From the NCBI RefSeq assembly GCF_029229925.1, contig NZ_CP107254.1, positions 620,001 to 684,000 of the forward strand: a DNA stretch of 64,000 nt, in the 5' to 3' direction. Of the stretch, positions 43,294 to 52,904 are shown in pieces. The stretch is from Halorhabdus sp. BNX81. GTDB taxonomy: Archaea > Halobacteriota > Halobacteria > Halobacteriales > Haloarculaceae. The notes under the pieces were generated by a model. It saw only the letters and a list, made by a program, of their open reading frames with translations. It did not search any database and had not been told where the DNA came from. The first letter of the stretch is position 1. The number at the start of each line of letters is the position of its first letter. The position numbers and the translations under genes were made by a program.

Positions 43294-44364
43294 TTATCGA
43301 GTCTCGACCGTCCCGTCCGGACCGACGCGCTCGACGCGATCTTCGCCGCCGAAGGTCGTCGCGACGAACGACGTCTCGACCGTCTCGCCCGGGCCGAGCG
43401 TCTTCATCGTGCCGTTCTCGCGCTGGGCGTCCGGATAGGAGTGGCCGGGATGGGACGTCGTCGGTTCGAGGCCGGCCGTGTAGTTGCGCCCCCAGAAGGG
43501 CGCGGCCTCCACGCCGCCGAAGGGTTGCCAGTACCACAACGACTCGAAGAGGTCGGCCGGCCAGTGGATACCGAAACCCAGGTCGAGCTCCGGATTGGTG
43601 ACGGCGTACCATCCCTCCTCGAACCCGCGCAGGTACGCCATGTCGTTGTGCCGGGCGTCAGTCGACGGGAACCTCTCTAGGTCGACCGTCCCCCCGTCAG
43701 CAGCCGGTGCCTCGGGCCACTCGAAGGTGGCACCGCTCTCGAGTCGGTTGTACTCGTTGCCGGGGTCGTAGTCCTCGACGTACCCCTTTTCGGCCGGGAC
43801 GTCGAGGTGGGCCTGTGGCCCGATCAGCGGTTGCCCCAGCGTGAGGTGTTGCTGCCAGGCGTATTCGAGTTCGAACGCCCCCTCGTTGGTGACCGACTCC
43901 TGAATCTCGAGGCGGGCGGCGTCGGCCGGTAGCGTCAACTCGCGAGTGATCGAGAAGGGATACTGCCGGAGGTCCGTCGTGAGTTCGAGGGTCACGGCCG
44001 TCTCGTCGTCGCGGGCGATCGACGCCTCCCAGGGCACGAGTGCGGTCTCGCCGTGGTGTTCGTAGGTGCCGCCCGGGAACTCGAGCGGCCCGGCCGCGAC
44101 GGGGAGGTTGACTTGCCACCCGCCCGGGTAGTGTTCGTCCCACGACGGTTCGGCCCCCTGGAGGACGCTCGGGGGCGGCGACCACTCGTGATCGGCGTGC
44201 CAGAGTACGTCGACGTCGGTCCGCTTGTCCCTGAACTCCAGGATGTCCCCGCCCTTGCCCTGTAAGACCATCACGCGCAGGTGACGGTTCTCGAGGACCG
44301 AGGCGTCGATCCCCCGGTAGGCGTAGTCCGTCGAGATCCGCGGTCGCTTGTTCCAGTCGTCCAT
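43294..44364 (-). CDS. Galactose-mutarotase-fold protein (aldose 1-epimerase-like)
   Basis: A 356-residue protein rich in beta strands. Motifs fitting the mutarotase superfamily are LQGKGGDILEFRDKRTDVDVLW near residue 35, YPGGWQVNLP, YEHHGETALVPWEA, and a central HLTLGQPLIGP. The final third holds an aromatic cluster (ESLWYWQPFGG). Catalytic His/Glu assignments are uncertain, so it may be a sugar-binding or DUF4432-type protein and not a true epimerase. It is divergent from pyrC with 112 nt between starts. Confidence 0.65.
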   Translation of the reverse strand: MDDWNKRPRISTDYAYRGIDASVLENRHLRVMVLQGKGGDILEFRDKRTDVDVLWHADHEWSPPPSVLQGAEPSWDEHYPGGWQVNLPVAAGPLEFPGGTYEHHGETALVPWEASIARDDETAVTLELTTDLRQYPFSITRELTLPADAARLEIQESVTNEGAFELEYAWQQHLTLGQPLIGPQAHLDVPAEKGYVEDYDPGNEYNRLESGATFEWPEAPAADGGTVDLERFPSTDARHNDMAYLRGFEEGWYAVTNPELDLGFGIHWPADLFESLWYWQPFGGVEAAPFWGRNYTAGLEPTTSHPGHSYPDAQRENGTMKTLGPGETVETSFVATTFGGEDRVERVGPDGTVETR

Positions 44365-44476
44365 GCCGGGACCTCAAGTGCCACGGGCTAAGAACCTGCG
44401 AACGTCCCGGGGTCTCTGCGCACCTCGGCTGTCTTACTCCGGGACACTTAGGGTCGCGGGGCATCGATCCGAATCC

Positions 44477-45922
44477 ATGCTCATCAGGAATGCGACGCTC
44501 CCTGACGGCCGCCGCCGGGACGTTCGCCTCGACGGTGAACAGATCGCGGCCGTCGGCGAGGGCCTCTCGGGGGAAGACGATACTGAAATCGACGCGACGG
44601 GCAAGCGCCTGTTGCCGGGCATGATCGACACACACGTCCATTTCCGACAACCGGGAGCGGGCCACAAGGAGACCTGGGCGACCGGCTCGCGGAGTGCGGC
44701 CGCCGGGGGGGTGACGACTGTCGTCGACCAGCCCAATACCGACCCGCCGACTGTCGACGGCGATGCGTTCGACCAAAAGGCCGGTCTGGCAGCCGACTCG
44801 ATCGTCGACTTCGGCCTCAACGGTGGCGTCTCGCCGCGGTGGGATCCCGACTCGCTGCTTGACCGCCCACTCTTCGCCCTCGGCGAGGTGTTCCTGGCGG
44901 ACTCCACCGGCGACATGGGGATCGACGAGCGACGCTTCCGGGAGGCGCTCGCGGCTGCCGCCGAGGCTGACGTGACCGTTACCGTCCACGCCGAAGACGA
45001 GAGCCGGTTCAATCTAGGCGCGCGCGACCGGACCGACGCCGACGCCTGGTCGGCCTATCGATCGGCCAGAGCCGAGATCGACGCCGTCGAGCGCGTTTGT
45101 GCGCTCGCCAGCGAGTACGATGTCGACGTTCACATCGCCCACGCGAGCACGCCGGAGGCGATCGACGCCGCCGGCGAGGCCGGCGTGAGTACCGAGGTGA
45201 CGCCCCATCACCTGTTTCTCTCCCGATCGAATCTCAATGATCTGGGAACGCATGGCCGGATGAACCCGCCCTTACGCCGCGAGAAGCGCCGCGAGCGCGT
45301 CTACGACCGCGTTCGAAACGGCCAGGTCGACATCATCGCAACGGATCACGCCCCCCACACTAGCGGGGAGAAGGACGCCGGCATCTGGGACGCCCCGAGC
45401 GGCGTTCCGGGTGTCGAGACAGCTCTGCCGCTGTTGCTAGAAGAGGCCCGCCGCGGTCACCTCTCGTACGAACGCGTCCGGGATCTGACGGCCGCGAACC
45501 CGGCCGCGCTGTTTGACCTGCCGAGGAAGGGGCGGATCGCCGAGGGATATGACGCCGACCTCGTACTCGTCGATCCCGAGGCCACCCGGGAGATTCGGGC
45601 CGACGATCTCCACACGACGTGTGACTGGACGCCCTTCGAGGGCTGGAGCGCTGTCTTCCCGGAGCGCACGATAGTCCGGGGAGCCATCGTTTACGAACGA
45701 ACCGATGGCGAAGAGAGCTTCCAGGACCAACAAGGTCGAAACGTCCGACTGGAGCGTCCCACAGCGGACACTGACGATGAAATCGAGACGGGAGATCAGG
45801 GCGAGGCCACCGAACAGGCGGATACTGCGGGCGAAGCAACTGCGGAAATGCTCCCCGACGAATTGGTCGACAGTGATGACCAATCCCCGGAAGGGGTCGA
45901 CAGCGCTGAATCAGCGGAATAG
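44477..45922 (+). CDS. pyrC: Dihydroorotase with acidic C-terminal tail
   Basis: A 481-residue amidohydrolase: metal-binding DTHVHFRQPG near residue 50, HAEDESRFN, HIAHAST, EVTPHHLFLS and the catalytic Asp in ATDHAPHT. It closes carbamoyl-aspartate to dihydroorotate in pyrimidine synthesis. The enzyme proper ends near residue 420. About 55 more residues, very rich in Glu, Asp, Ala and Thr, follow (from about ERPTADTDDEIETG), which is unusual. The ATG at 44477 is used because the longer frame overlaps the divergent gene. Confidence 0.9.
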   Translation: MLIRNATLPDGRRRDVRLDGEQIAAVGEGLSGEDDTEIDATGKRLLPGMIDTHVHFRQPGAGHKETWATGSRSAAAGGVTTVVDQPNTDPPTVDGDAFDQKAGLAADSIVDFGLNGGVSPRWDPDSLLDRPLFALGEVFLADSTGDMGIDERRFREALAAAAEADVTVTVHAEDESRFNLGARDRTDADAWSAYRSARAEIDAVERVCALASEYDVDVHIAHASTPEAIDAAGEAGVSTEVTPHHLFLSRSNLNDLGTHGRMNPPLRREKRRERVYDRVRNGQVDIIATDHAPHTSGEKDAGIWDAPSGVPGVETALPLLLEEARRGHLSYERVRDLTAANPAALFDLPRKGRIAEGYDADLVLVDPEATREIRADDLHTTCDWTPFEGWSAVFPERTIVRGAIVYERTDGEESFQDQQGRNVRLERPTADTDDEIETGDQGEATEQADTAGEATAEMLPDELVDSDDQSPEGVDSAESAE

Positions 45923-45988
45923 ACCACCGACGCTACCTGCCTGACGGATCGGCCGACTGCACCGAATCACCATGGACGACCCGCACGG

Positions 45989-46696
45989 TCACTGCCGCTC
46001 GACGGTCTCGCTCAGCACCCCGCGAACGAGTGTCGCTTCCGCCCGTCTGAGGTGTTCGCCGACCGTCCCGCGGGAGACGTCACACGCCTCGGCGATCTCC
46101 CGCTGTGTCGCCGTCCGTGGGATCTCATAGTAGCCCAGTTCGAGGCCGGTCCGGAGGATCTCCTGTTGACGATCGGTCAGGCGCTGAGCCGGGTCGTCCT
46201 GATCGGCCCGGTACTCCCCCGAGCGTTCAAGCCGGAGGCTCGCTCCCGGCGGATCGGCGTCGAAGATCGCTTGCAGCGCCGACTCCGTGCCAAGCACCGT
46301 CACGCGAAGGCCCTCGGGGGTCATCTTGGCCGGCCAGTCGACCGTGATCGCCTCGCGATCGATGACCTCGATCAGGGCCTGCTCGGTGGGATTGGGCTCG
46401 TACCGCACCGAGACTAGCGGGGCCTCGCCCTCGCTCACCGAACAGGAGAGCACCCCGGGATACTCGTCGTCGATCGCTTCGAGCCGATCCGAATCGCCCC
46501 GGAACTGGGCGACGACAACGACGGTCCCGTCATCGAGGAGATTGATGTATTCGATCGTCTCCTGCGTGGCGACGTGAGCACCGTGCAGCCAGACCTCCCG
46601 CGGATCGGCCGATCCACTCCCGCCGTAGTGCTCGTCGTAGTCCTCGGCCTGGGCGGGGTCGTCGGTCGGCGAGATGACGACGGTCGCGTACCGCAT
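45989..46696 (-). CDS. HTH-10 (bacterio-opsin activator-type) transcriptional regulator
   Basis: A 235-residue haloarchaeal regulator. The N-terminal 160 residues form a sensory domain without clear cofactor motif. The C-terminus is the HTH-10 domain: LTDRQQEILRTGLELGYYEIPRTAT, then QREIAEACDVSRGTVGEHLRRAE. It is transcribed away from the ABC exporter at 46863 (167 nt between starts) and is a natural candidate to control it. A TATA-type AATTATATC lies about 35 nt before its start. Confidence 0.85.
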   Translation of the reverse strand: MRYATVVISPTDDPAQAEDYDEHYGGSGSADPREVWLHGAHVATQETIEYINLLDDGTVVVVAQFRGDSDRLEAIDDEYPGVLSCSVSEGEAPLVSVRYEPNPTEQALIEVIDREAITVDWPAKMTPEGLRVTVLGTESALQAIFDADPPGASLRLERSGEYRADQDDPAQRLTDRQQEILRTGLELGYYEIPRTATQREIAEACDVSRGTVGEHLRRAEATLVRGVLSETVERQ

Positions 46697-46862
46697 GCAA
46701 CCGGAGAGAATTGCCGCGGGAGATATAATTCCTGTGTGTCAGGTAGGCCTATCGTCGCCAGGAGCCGGGCAGGTCCGATCAGCCACTTTCGAGGGGGTGG
46801 TATAGCTCCCCCGTGCATGCTCGGGATAACGCCGAGGGGGCCTCCGGTCCCCATTCTGTCTG

Positions 46863-47897
46863 ATGGTAGCTCAGACCGACGGGCAGACACGAAATAGGAA
46901 CGCGATAGAAGCGACCGATCTCGCGGTGACATACGCGGACGGAACCCGGGCTGTCCGGGGGATCGACCTCGCCGTCGCGGAGGGCGAGTGTTTCGGATTC
47001 CTGGGGCCGAACGGGGCCGGCAAGACCACCGTTATCAAAGCGCTGGTGACGCTGCTTGGAACCACCCGAGGATCGGTGCGGATCAACGGCTTCGACCCGC
47101 ATGATTCGCCGCGGGCGGTGCGGGCCTCGATCGGGTACATGGCCCAGGAGACCAGCGTCGACGAGACGCTCACCGCCCGGGAAAACCTGGCGTTCGCCTG
47201 CGATCTATACGGCGTCTCTCGCGGGGAGCGGGCCGATCGGATCGCGGACGTCCTCGAACTCGTCGGCCTCGAAGCCGACGCCGATCGCCAGGTGGGCACG
47301 TTCTCCGGGGGCATGGCGAAACGGCTCGACGTCGCGACCGCGCTGGTCCACGAGCCACCGATCGTCTTCCTCGACGAACCGACGACCGGACTGGACCCGC
47401 GCTCCAGAAACCGTCTCTGGGAGCACGTCCGGGCGATCAACGACCGCGGTGTGACCGTCTTTCTCACGACCCAGTATCTCGCGGAGGCCGACGCCCTCTG
47501 TGATCGGATTGCGGTCCTCCAGGACGGATCGATCGTCGCGACCGACACGCCAGCCGCACTCAAGGCCGCTATCGGCGGCGACGTCCTCGAGGTCACACTC
47601 GCGGACCCGAACGACGAGCGACGGGCCGAGGCCCGCCGGATCGCTCGCGACGTGGGCTTTGACCCGTCGGCTGTCGAGCCGACCGACGACGGGATTTCGG
47701 TTACCGCCGACCGCGCGCGATCGGCCGCCCCCGACCTCCTCGTTGCCCTCTCGGAGGCGGGTCTGGCCGTCACCGGGTTCGAGGTCCATTCGCCCACGCT
47801 CGATGACGTGTTCCTCTCGCTGACTGGCGAGGACGCCGGCGAGGAGCCGACACAGCAATCCCGGGCGGCCGCCGTCACGCCGGGAGGTGACCGATGA
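46863..47897 (+). CDS. ABC transporter ATP-binding protein (DrrA/NodI type)
   Basis: A 344-residue ATPase with Walker A GPNGAGKTT (48-56), signature FSGGMAKRLD, Walker B PIVFLDEPTTGLD and the H-loop region VFLTTQYLAEAD. The C-terminal extension (VLEVTLADP...) and the LDDVFLSLTG ending are typical of drug or polysaccharide exporters. The permease follows with an ATGA overlap. A GC-rich hairpin (GGGGGTGGTATAGCTCCCCC, about 46796) lies upstream of the start. Confidence 0.9.
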   Translation: MVAQTDGQTRNRNAIEATDLAVTYADGTRAVRGIDLAVAEGECFGFLGPNGAGKTTVIKALVTLLGTTRGSVRINGFDPHDSPRAVRASIGYMAQETSVDETLTARENLAFACDLYGVSRGERADRIADVLELVGLEADADRQVGTFSGGMAKRLDVATALVHEPPIVFLDEPTTGLDPRSRNRLWEHVRAINDRGVTVFLTTQYLAEADALCDRIAVLQDGSIVATDTPAALKAAIGGDVLEVTLADPNDERRAEARRIARDVGFDPSAVEPTDDGISVTADRARSAAPDLLVALSEAGLAVTGFEVHSPTLDDVFLSLTGEDAGEEPTQQSRAAAVTPGGDR

Positions 47898-48826
47898 GCG
47901 CATCCGCCGACGATGCGAGCGCGGCTGCTGAAGGCCGCCAGCGCGCATCCGGCAACTCAGTTCCCGGTGACGTCTGGATCACGTTCGTCCGCTGGGTCCG
48001 CAAGACCGTCCGGAACCCGTATCTCGTGGTCGGCGCGCTGTTCACGCCGGTCCTGTTGCTCGTGTTGTTCACAGAACTGTTCGGCGAGGTGACCGTCGGC
48101 CCGCTCCAGTCGGCGCTGGGCGAGGACGTCTCCTATATCACCTACCTCGTCCCGGCGGTCGCGATCCTCTCGGCGATGGACGCGGCGGCGTTTTCGGGGA
48201 TGGGGCTGGTCGAGGACATCGAGAGCGGGATGTTCGAGAAGACCCTCGTCGCGCCGATCCACCGCAGCGCGATGGTCTTCGGGAAGACGCTCGCGGACGT
48301 CCTCCAGATTCTCGTCCAGACGGGACTGATCCTCGTGATCGGGTACGTCGCCCTGTGGATCGATACGGGTGGCGCGCCGGGGCCATACGTCCGGACCGGG
48401 TTCGTCGGCGTCCTCGCGATCGGACTGGTCGTCGTGCTCTTCTCACTGTGGTACGCCGCCGTTTCGAACATCGTGGCGCTGGTGACGCGTGACGCGGAAT
48501 CGACGTCGCTCTGGACAAACGTCCCCCAGTTGCCTCTCCTCTTTGTCTCGACGGCGTTCCTGCCGGCCGACTTCCTGCCCGGGTGGATGGAACTCGTCGC
48601 GACGGTCAACCCCGTCACCTACGGCGTCGAGGCCGTCCGGGCGATCGTGCTCGGCCAGGACACCCTCAGCGTCCTCGAGGTATCGGCGTTCGGTGGCCTC
48701 TGGAACACGCTCGGCCCGGCGCTCGCGGTTATCATTGGCCTGGATCTCGTTCTCGGCGGCATCGCCGCCGTCTTCTTTCACCGCGCGACGAGTGCGAGCG
48801 TCCGGGGCGGGCGGGCCGACGACTGA
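47894..48826 (+). CDS. ABC-2 type permease
   Basis: A 310-residue membrane protein with six helices in the ABC-2 arrangement, including VGALFTPVLLLVLFTELFG, YLVPAVAILSAMDAAAFSGMGLVEDIESGMFEKTL and LPADFLPGWMELVATVNPVTYGVEAVR, the family's conserved C-terminal motif. It pairs with the ATPase at 46863, probably for drug or lipid export. Confidence 0.88.
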   Translation: MSASADDASAAAEGRQRASGNSVPGDVWITFVRWVRKTVRNPYLVVGALFTPVLLLVLFTELFGEVTVGPLQSALGEDVSYITYLVPAVAILSAMDAAAFSGMGLVEDIESGMFEKTLVAPIHRSAMVFGKTLADVLQILVQTGLILVIGYVALWIDTGGAPGPYVRTGFVGVLAIGLVVVLFSLWYAAVSNIVALVTRDAESTSLWTNVPQLPLLFVSTAFLPADFLPGWMELVATVNPVTYGVEAVRAIVLGQDTLSVLEVSAFGGLWNTLGPALAVIIGLDLVLGGIAAVFFHRATSASVRGGRADD

Positions 48827-48895
48827 CTGTCCAGTCGGCCGGGCGTCGACTCGGCGCATTCAAATACGTCGTCCATCTCCGCGGCCGTGCGGGAG

Positions 48896-49675
48896 TCACT
48901 CGCCGTCGACGGCGACTTCGAAGGTATGCCCGCACTCGGGGCACTCGGCCTCGTCGTGGCGCAGCGCGACACTTTGATCGCGAACTTCGCGCATGACTTC
49001 AGAGATGCGATCTTCGGCTTCGAGTTCCTCGCCGACGCTCAACTCGACGCCTTCGACTTCCAGGAGGAACTTCGCCACTTCCGTGGCTTCGTACATCAGA
49101 TCGTCGAGTTCGTCGGCGGTGAAGAAGTCGCTCATCGCCCCATAGAGGAAGGTTGCGCCGGCCATCCGGACCTTCTCTTCGAAGGAGGCTCGGGCCTGAT
49201 TGACCGCCTGGGGCGAGTAGGTATCGGTCATAAAGGGGACGAGTTCGGGCAGGTTCTCGCCGATCTTGGTCATCTCGACGCCGGTCTCGGTCCGGAAGTC
49301 GGCACACAGCCGGGCGATCGCCCACTCGCGGGCAGTGATGTAGGTACGTTCCCGGAGGAAATCGTTGGCGCGCTCGTAGGTGCCGCCGTCGATTTTCTGG
49401 AAGCGTTCGTACGATCGGACGTCTTCGGGAACGCCGTCGGGTTCGTCCGGGGATTCGTCGTCGGCTTCGTCCGCGTGAGCACGTGACGCCTCTTCCGGGT
49501 CAGTCTGTGGTTCCTCCTCCTCTTCCGGATCGGCCCTCGTTGCCGCGTCGGTCGCATCGGGCTGTTGGGCCGTGGTTTCATTTGCGCTCGCCGCGGGGTC
49601 GGAATCCTCGTCCGCCGGAGACGACGAGCCGTCGTTTGCGCCTTCCTCGTCTGCGGGCGGTGAGCGGTCGTCCAT
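48896..49675 (-). CDS. Haloarchaeal conserved protein, DUF5806-like
   Basis: A 259-residue protein. The first 85 residues are acidic and low in complexity. The conserved part starts at VRSYERFQKIDGGTYERAND and is helical (RTYITAREWAIARLCADFRTE, MTKIGENLPELVPFMTDTYS), ending in a half zinc finger CPECGHTFEVAV. It matches my recollection of the haloarchaeal DUF5806 family; the function is unknown. It is convergent with the ABC permease. Confidence 0.65.
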   Translation of the reverse strand: MDDRSPPADEEGANDGSSSPADEDSDPAASANETTAQQPDATDAATRADPEEEEEPQTDPEEASRAHADEADDESPDEPDGVPEDVRSYERFQKIDGGTYERANDFLRERTYITAREWAIARLCADFRTETGVEMTKIGENLPELVPFMTDTYSPQAVNQARASFEEKVRMAGATFLYGAMSDFFTADELDDLMYEATEVAKFLLEVEGVELSVGEELEAEDRISEVMREVRDQSVALRHDEAECPECGHTFEVAVDGE

Positions 49676-49788
49676 GCGGTGACGTTCGGCCCCGGTATGA
49701 AAAACATGTCGTCGCTGCCCCCCGTTACCTCTTTGGTACGCGTAGCGAGGAACAGAGACTTTTTAGGCGCTACCCCAATGGGAGACAT

Positions 49789-50157
49789 ATGAAAATCCTG
49801 TTGGGAGTCGGCGGGAGTGAACGCTCCCGACGCGCGCTCGAGGACACCGTCGAGCGGGTACAGGAAACTGGCGAGGCACTCGCGGTGGCGATATTCGACG
49901 CCGAGGACGTCGACGCGACGGCGACCGAGGTCGAGTCCGACGTCCGTGAGACTCTCGAATCGGCGGGCGTCGAGGCGGAGATCCACCGCCTGTCGGGACA
50001 TCCCGCCGGAGAACTAGTCGGGCTCGCCGACGAGGGGGACTTTGACAGGCTGGTGATCGGCGGCGGGACTCGCAGTCCGCTCGGGAAGATTCAGCTCGGG
50101 TCGATCGCCGAGTTCGTGATACTCAACGCCGAAACCCCGGTGACACTCATCCGATGA
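49789..50157 (+). CDS. Universal stress protein-like (UspA family)
   Basis: A 122-residue protein with the UspA fold: MKILLGVGGSERSRRAL at the start and the terminal GGGTRSPLGKIQLGSIAEFV followed by TPVTLIR. The G-2x-G-9x-G(S/T) nucleotide pattern is present in part (GGGTRSPLGKIQLGS). It is shorter than usual (140-150). It overlaps the GNAT gene downstream as ATGA. An AT-rich CTTTTTAG lies about 25-30 nt upstream. Confidence 0.82.
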   Translation: MKILLGVGGSERSRRALEDTVERVQETGEALAVAIFDAEDVDATATEVESDVRETLESAGVEAEIHRLSGHPAGELVGLADEGDFDRLVIGGGTRSPLGKIQLGSIAEFVILNAETPVTLIR

Positions 50158-50714
50158 ACGACGATCGTTCCTATCCGGCGGAGGTATCCGGGCCGTTTCC
50201 GACGCCGCCCCATCGCTTCGTCGACGGGGAAGACCGGGAGATCGTCGTCCGCGTCGCTGACGACGACCGGGAAGCGTTAGTCGCGATGTACGAGGCCTTC
50301 GACTCGGAGGACCGGGCCCAGGGGATCCCGCCGGTCGACGAACAGTCGATCCGTCGGTGGCTCGAACGCGTCTTCGAATCCGACTGTCTGAACGCGATCG
50401 CCTGGCACGACGACGACCCGGTCGGCCACGCGATGTTAGTCCCGGACGAGGAAGGCGCCCACGAACTCGCAATCTTCGTCCTCGGGACCCATCAGTCCGC
50501 GGGCATCGGCACGGAGTTGCTCCAGACCCTGCTTGGCTATGGGAAACGCGAGGGCATCGAGCGCGTCTGGCTGACGGTCGAACGCTGGAACGAACCCGCG
50601 ATCGGGCTCTACCAGAAAGTCGGCTTCGAAATCAGAAACACCGAGAGTTTCGAACTGGAGATGGCGATCCGGATCGCCGATCCCGGTGACGACTCGTCGG
50701 CCGCCGACCCCTAG
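50154..50714 (+). CDS. GNAT-family N-acetyltransferase
   Basis: A 186-residue acetyltransferase: ELAIFVLGTHQSAGIGTELLQTL is motif A, and ERWNEPAIGLYQKVGFE is motif B. The substrate is unknown. It is translated with the small UspA protein upstream and ends overlapping the convergent UspA gene by 4 nt. Confidence 0.82.
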   Translation: MNDDRSYPAEVSGPFPTPPHRFVDGEDREIVVRVADDDREALVAMYEAFDSEDRAQGIPPVDEQSIRRWLERVFESDCLNAIAWHDDDPVGHAMLVPDEEGAHELAIFVLGTHQSAGIGTELLQTLLGYGKREGIERVWLTVERWNEPAIGLYQKVGFEIRNTESFELEMAIRIADPGDDSSAADP

Positions 50715-51163
50715 ACGGAGAGGACGGGCTGGCTTGCATACGAGAGGACGTACTCGGCAACTTTTCCGAGCATCGCCCCCGGTTCGTCGATGGCACACTG
50801 TCGCGGGATGACGATGAAGTCCGCCTCGATGTCCTCGGCGGCATCAAGGATCACGCTGACTGGATGACGACGTAGCGAACTCGCCGAGTACCCGAAGGCG
50901 GTCGACTGCGAGAGCGCGATGTCGTGGCCGTCAGCATGCACCTGTTCCCGGACCGCGCGCATGAACGCCCGATGTTCGTTCGCGACGCTATCGGCTTCGA
51001 TGTTGCCGTGTTCGAGTCCCGCGGCGACTGCTTCGTCGATCACGTGCAGGACGTGTAATTCGGCCCCGTAGCGGGCTGCGATCGGCAATGCGTGCTCGAT
51101 CGCCTGCTCCGATCGGTCGGTCCCGTCGACCGGAACCAGCACCGTGTCGATTTCGACGGCCAT
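50711..51163 (-). CDS. Universal stress protein (UspA family)
   Basis: A 150-residue protein with VLVPVDGTDRSEQAIEHALPIA at the N-terminus and HVIDEAV in the second strand. The C-terminal region FIVIPRQCAIDEPGAMLGKVAEYVL lacks the standard GxxGxxxxxxxxxG loop, so ATP binding is doubtful. It is the second of three UspA-like genes within 2 kb. Confidence 0.82.
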   Translation of the reverse strand: MAVEIDTVLVPVDGTDRSEQAIEHALPIAARYGAELHVLHVIDEAVAAGLEHGNIEADSVANEHRAFMRAVREQVHADGHDIALSQSTAFGYSASSLRRHPVSVILDAAEDIEADFIVIPRQCAIDEPGAMLGKVAEYVLSYASQPVLSV

Positions 51164-51285
51164 TACGCCAGCCTGCGAGTGGAGCCATCAAAAAACCCAC
51201 TGGGCGTCTCGCCGTGCTTGCGCTCCGCCCCGATCGGTCCGCATCGGTCCAAGCCCACCGGGGGTTGCGGGCGGCGGTCGCTGAA

Positions 51286-51296
51286 CCTTTATACGA
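51286..51296 (+). promoter_or_regulatory. TATA box of the third UspA gene
   Basis: CCTTTATACGA, 21-31 nt before the ATG at 51317; spacing fits a leaderless transcript. Confidence 0.5.
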
Positions 51297-51316
51297 GCCG
51301 ACCGTCCCTTTGCTCC

Positions 51317-51775
51317 ATGTACGATACTGTCGTTTTGGCGACTGACGGTTCCGGGAGTGCCGATCGAGCGGTGACGGTCGGCCTCGATCTCGCCCGTCGG
51401 TTCGATGCCACGGTCCACGCGCTCTATGTGACTGACGCGGGCGAGGTCACCGCCTCGCCGGCGGCAGTCCGGGACGATCTCGAGGACGCCCTTCGAGCGC
51501 ACGGTCAGGACGCGCTTGCGCAACTCTCCGGACAGACAGACCAGCCCCTCGTCACGGCTGTCAGGGAAGGCCGACCCGCCGACGAAATCTGTGCCTACGC
51601 CGCGGACATCGGGGCCGACGTCGTCGTGACTGGCACGCGCGGCCGTCACGGCGAGCATGCCTTCCTGCTTGGCAGCGTCGCTGAAGCCGTCGTGAGACGC
51701 TCGCCCGTCCCCGTGTTGACCGTCCGACAGCTCGAAGGCACCCAAGCTACTGCCGCGACACGACAGGAGGCCTAA
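51317..51775 (+). CDS. Universal stress protein (UspA family)
   Basis: A 152-residue UspA protein with the complete pattern: VVLATDGSGSADRAV, HALYVTDAG, and the ATP-loop GTRGRHGEHAFLLGSVAEAVV followed by PVPVLTVR. The ATG at 51317 follows a clear TATA box. It is followed after 2 nt by the DHH phosphoesterase gene, so the two probably share a transcript. Confidence 0.9.
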   Translation: MYDTVVLATDGSGSADRAVTVGLDLARRFDATVHALYVTDAGEVTASPAAVRDDLEDALRAHGQDALAQLSGQTDQPLVTAVREGRPADEICAYAADIGADVVVTGTRGRHGEHAFLLGSVAEAVVRRSPVPVLTVRQLEGTQATAATRQEA

Positions 51776-51777
51776 GC

Positions 51778-52845
51778 GTGGACGACTGGCTTATCGACGA
51801 CGACCGTCTCTCGATCGAGCGCAAGTCGATCCTCCCCGGTGAGGGCTTCTTTCATCCTGACACTGTCGAGGAGGCTGAACGCGAACGTGAGGCGACAGAG
51901 ACGCTCGCCGACGCCGGGACGGTCGTCATTGCCGACCCCGACGCCGATGGGCTCGCCTGCGTCGCATTGATCCGGGAAGCGGCCGGCGAGGCGGCACTCC
52001 TGGAGGCGAGTCCGCACAACCTCGCCCGTGCCTTCGAATGGACCGCCGAGTACCTCGAACCCGGCGCGGACGTCTTCGTCTGTGATCTCTGCCCCGACGA
52101 CACTGAGGACATCGCAGGGCTGGCCGACATTACAGCCCGCGCTGGGTTCGTCCGGTGGTTCGATCACCACCAGTGGGACGACGACCTCGCCGCCGCCGTC
52201 GAAGACGCCGGCGTGGATCTCACTGTCGGCGAGTCCGAGGAGGCGTGTACCGCCGACGTCGCACTGGCCGAACTCGACGCCGACTTCGACGATCGGTTCG
52301 TCGATCTGACGGCCGTCACCCGTGATCACGACCTCTGGATCCGCGACGATCCCCGAAGCGACGACCTGGCCGATCTCGCCCACTGGACCGAACCTGCGGA
52401 GTACATCGATATCGTCCGCGAGCACGGTGCCGACCTCCCGGCCGAGGCCGAGGAGTTGCTCGCCGAGCGCCGCATCGAGAAGGAAGCCCTAGTCGAGAAG
52501 GCCGTCGAGCGCGCCCAGTTGCGGGAGGTCGGCCCCTGGACGGTCGGCGTGACCTACGGCCGGTGCTCACAGAACGAGGTCGCAGAGGCACTCCGCGAGC
52601 AGGGGGCCGACGCCGCGGTGATCGTCAAACCAGCCGGCTCGGCGTCGATCCGCGGGACCGACACCTTCGAGCGCGCCCATGAGGTCGCCGCCCAGGTCAA
52701 CGGCGGCGGCCACCCCAAGGCAGCCGGCTGCAAGCCCGACGTCTACGACGATATGCTGGATTACGCACACCACTGGACGACGAGAGGTGCGGTGGCAAAG
52801 CAGGCGATTGTGGACGCGTTCCGGCGGTTAGAGATCGAAGAGTAG
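51778..52845 (+). CDS. DHH/DHHA1-family phosphoesterase
   Basis: A 355-residue protein. DHH motif I is DPDADGLAC, motif III is WFDHHQWD, and TRDHDLW carries a further ligand. The C-terminal DHHA1 domain ends VNGGGHPKAAGCKP. Such enzymes degrade cyclic dinucleotides, nanoRNA or single-stranded DNA (RecJ/NrnA relatives). It begins with GTG 2 nt after the upstream UspA gene. The substrate is not predictable. Confidence 0.85.
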   Translation: MDDWLIDDDRLSIERKSILPGEGFFHPDTVEEAEREREATETLADAGTVVIADPDADGLACVALIREAAGEAALLEASPHNLARAFEWTAEYLEPGADVFVCDLCPDDTEDIAGLADITARAGFVRWFDHHQWDDDLAAAVEDAGVDLTVGESEEACTADVALAELDADFDDRFVDLTAVTRDHDLWIRDDPRSDDLADLAHWTEPAEYIDIVREHGADLPAEAEELLAERRIEKEALVEKAVERAQLREVGPWTVGVTYGRCSQNEVAEALREQGADAAVIVKPAGSASIRGTDTFERAHEVAAQVNGGGHPKAAGCKPDVYDDMLDYAHHWTTRGAVAKQAIVDAFRRLEIEE

Positions 52846-52904
52846 TACCGCGAGCAATGCGAGACGCGACCGACGGGAGCGTTTCTGGTGGCGTTTGACG
52901 CGCC

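Noticed and set aside
44348-44476. Longer N-terminus for dihydroorotase
   Set aside because: It overlaps the divergent mutarotase-like gene start and adds 43 residues that no amidohydrolase needs.
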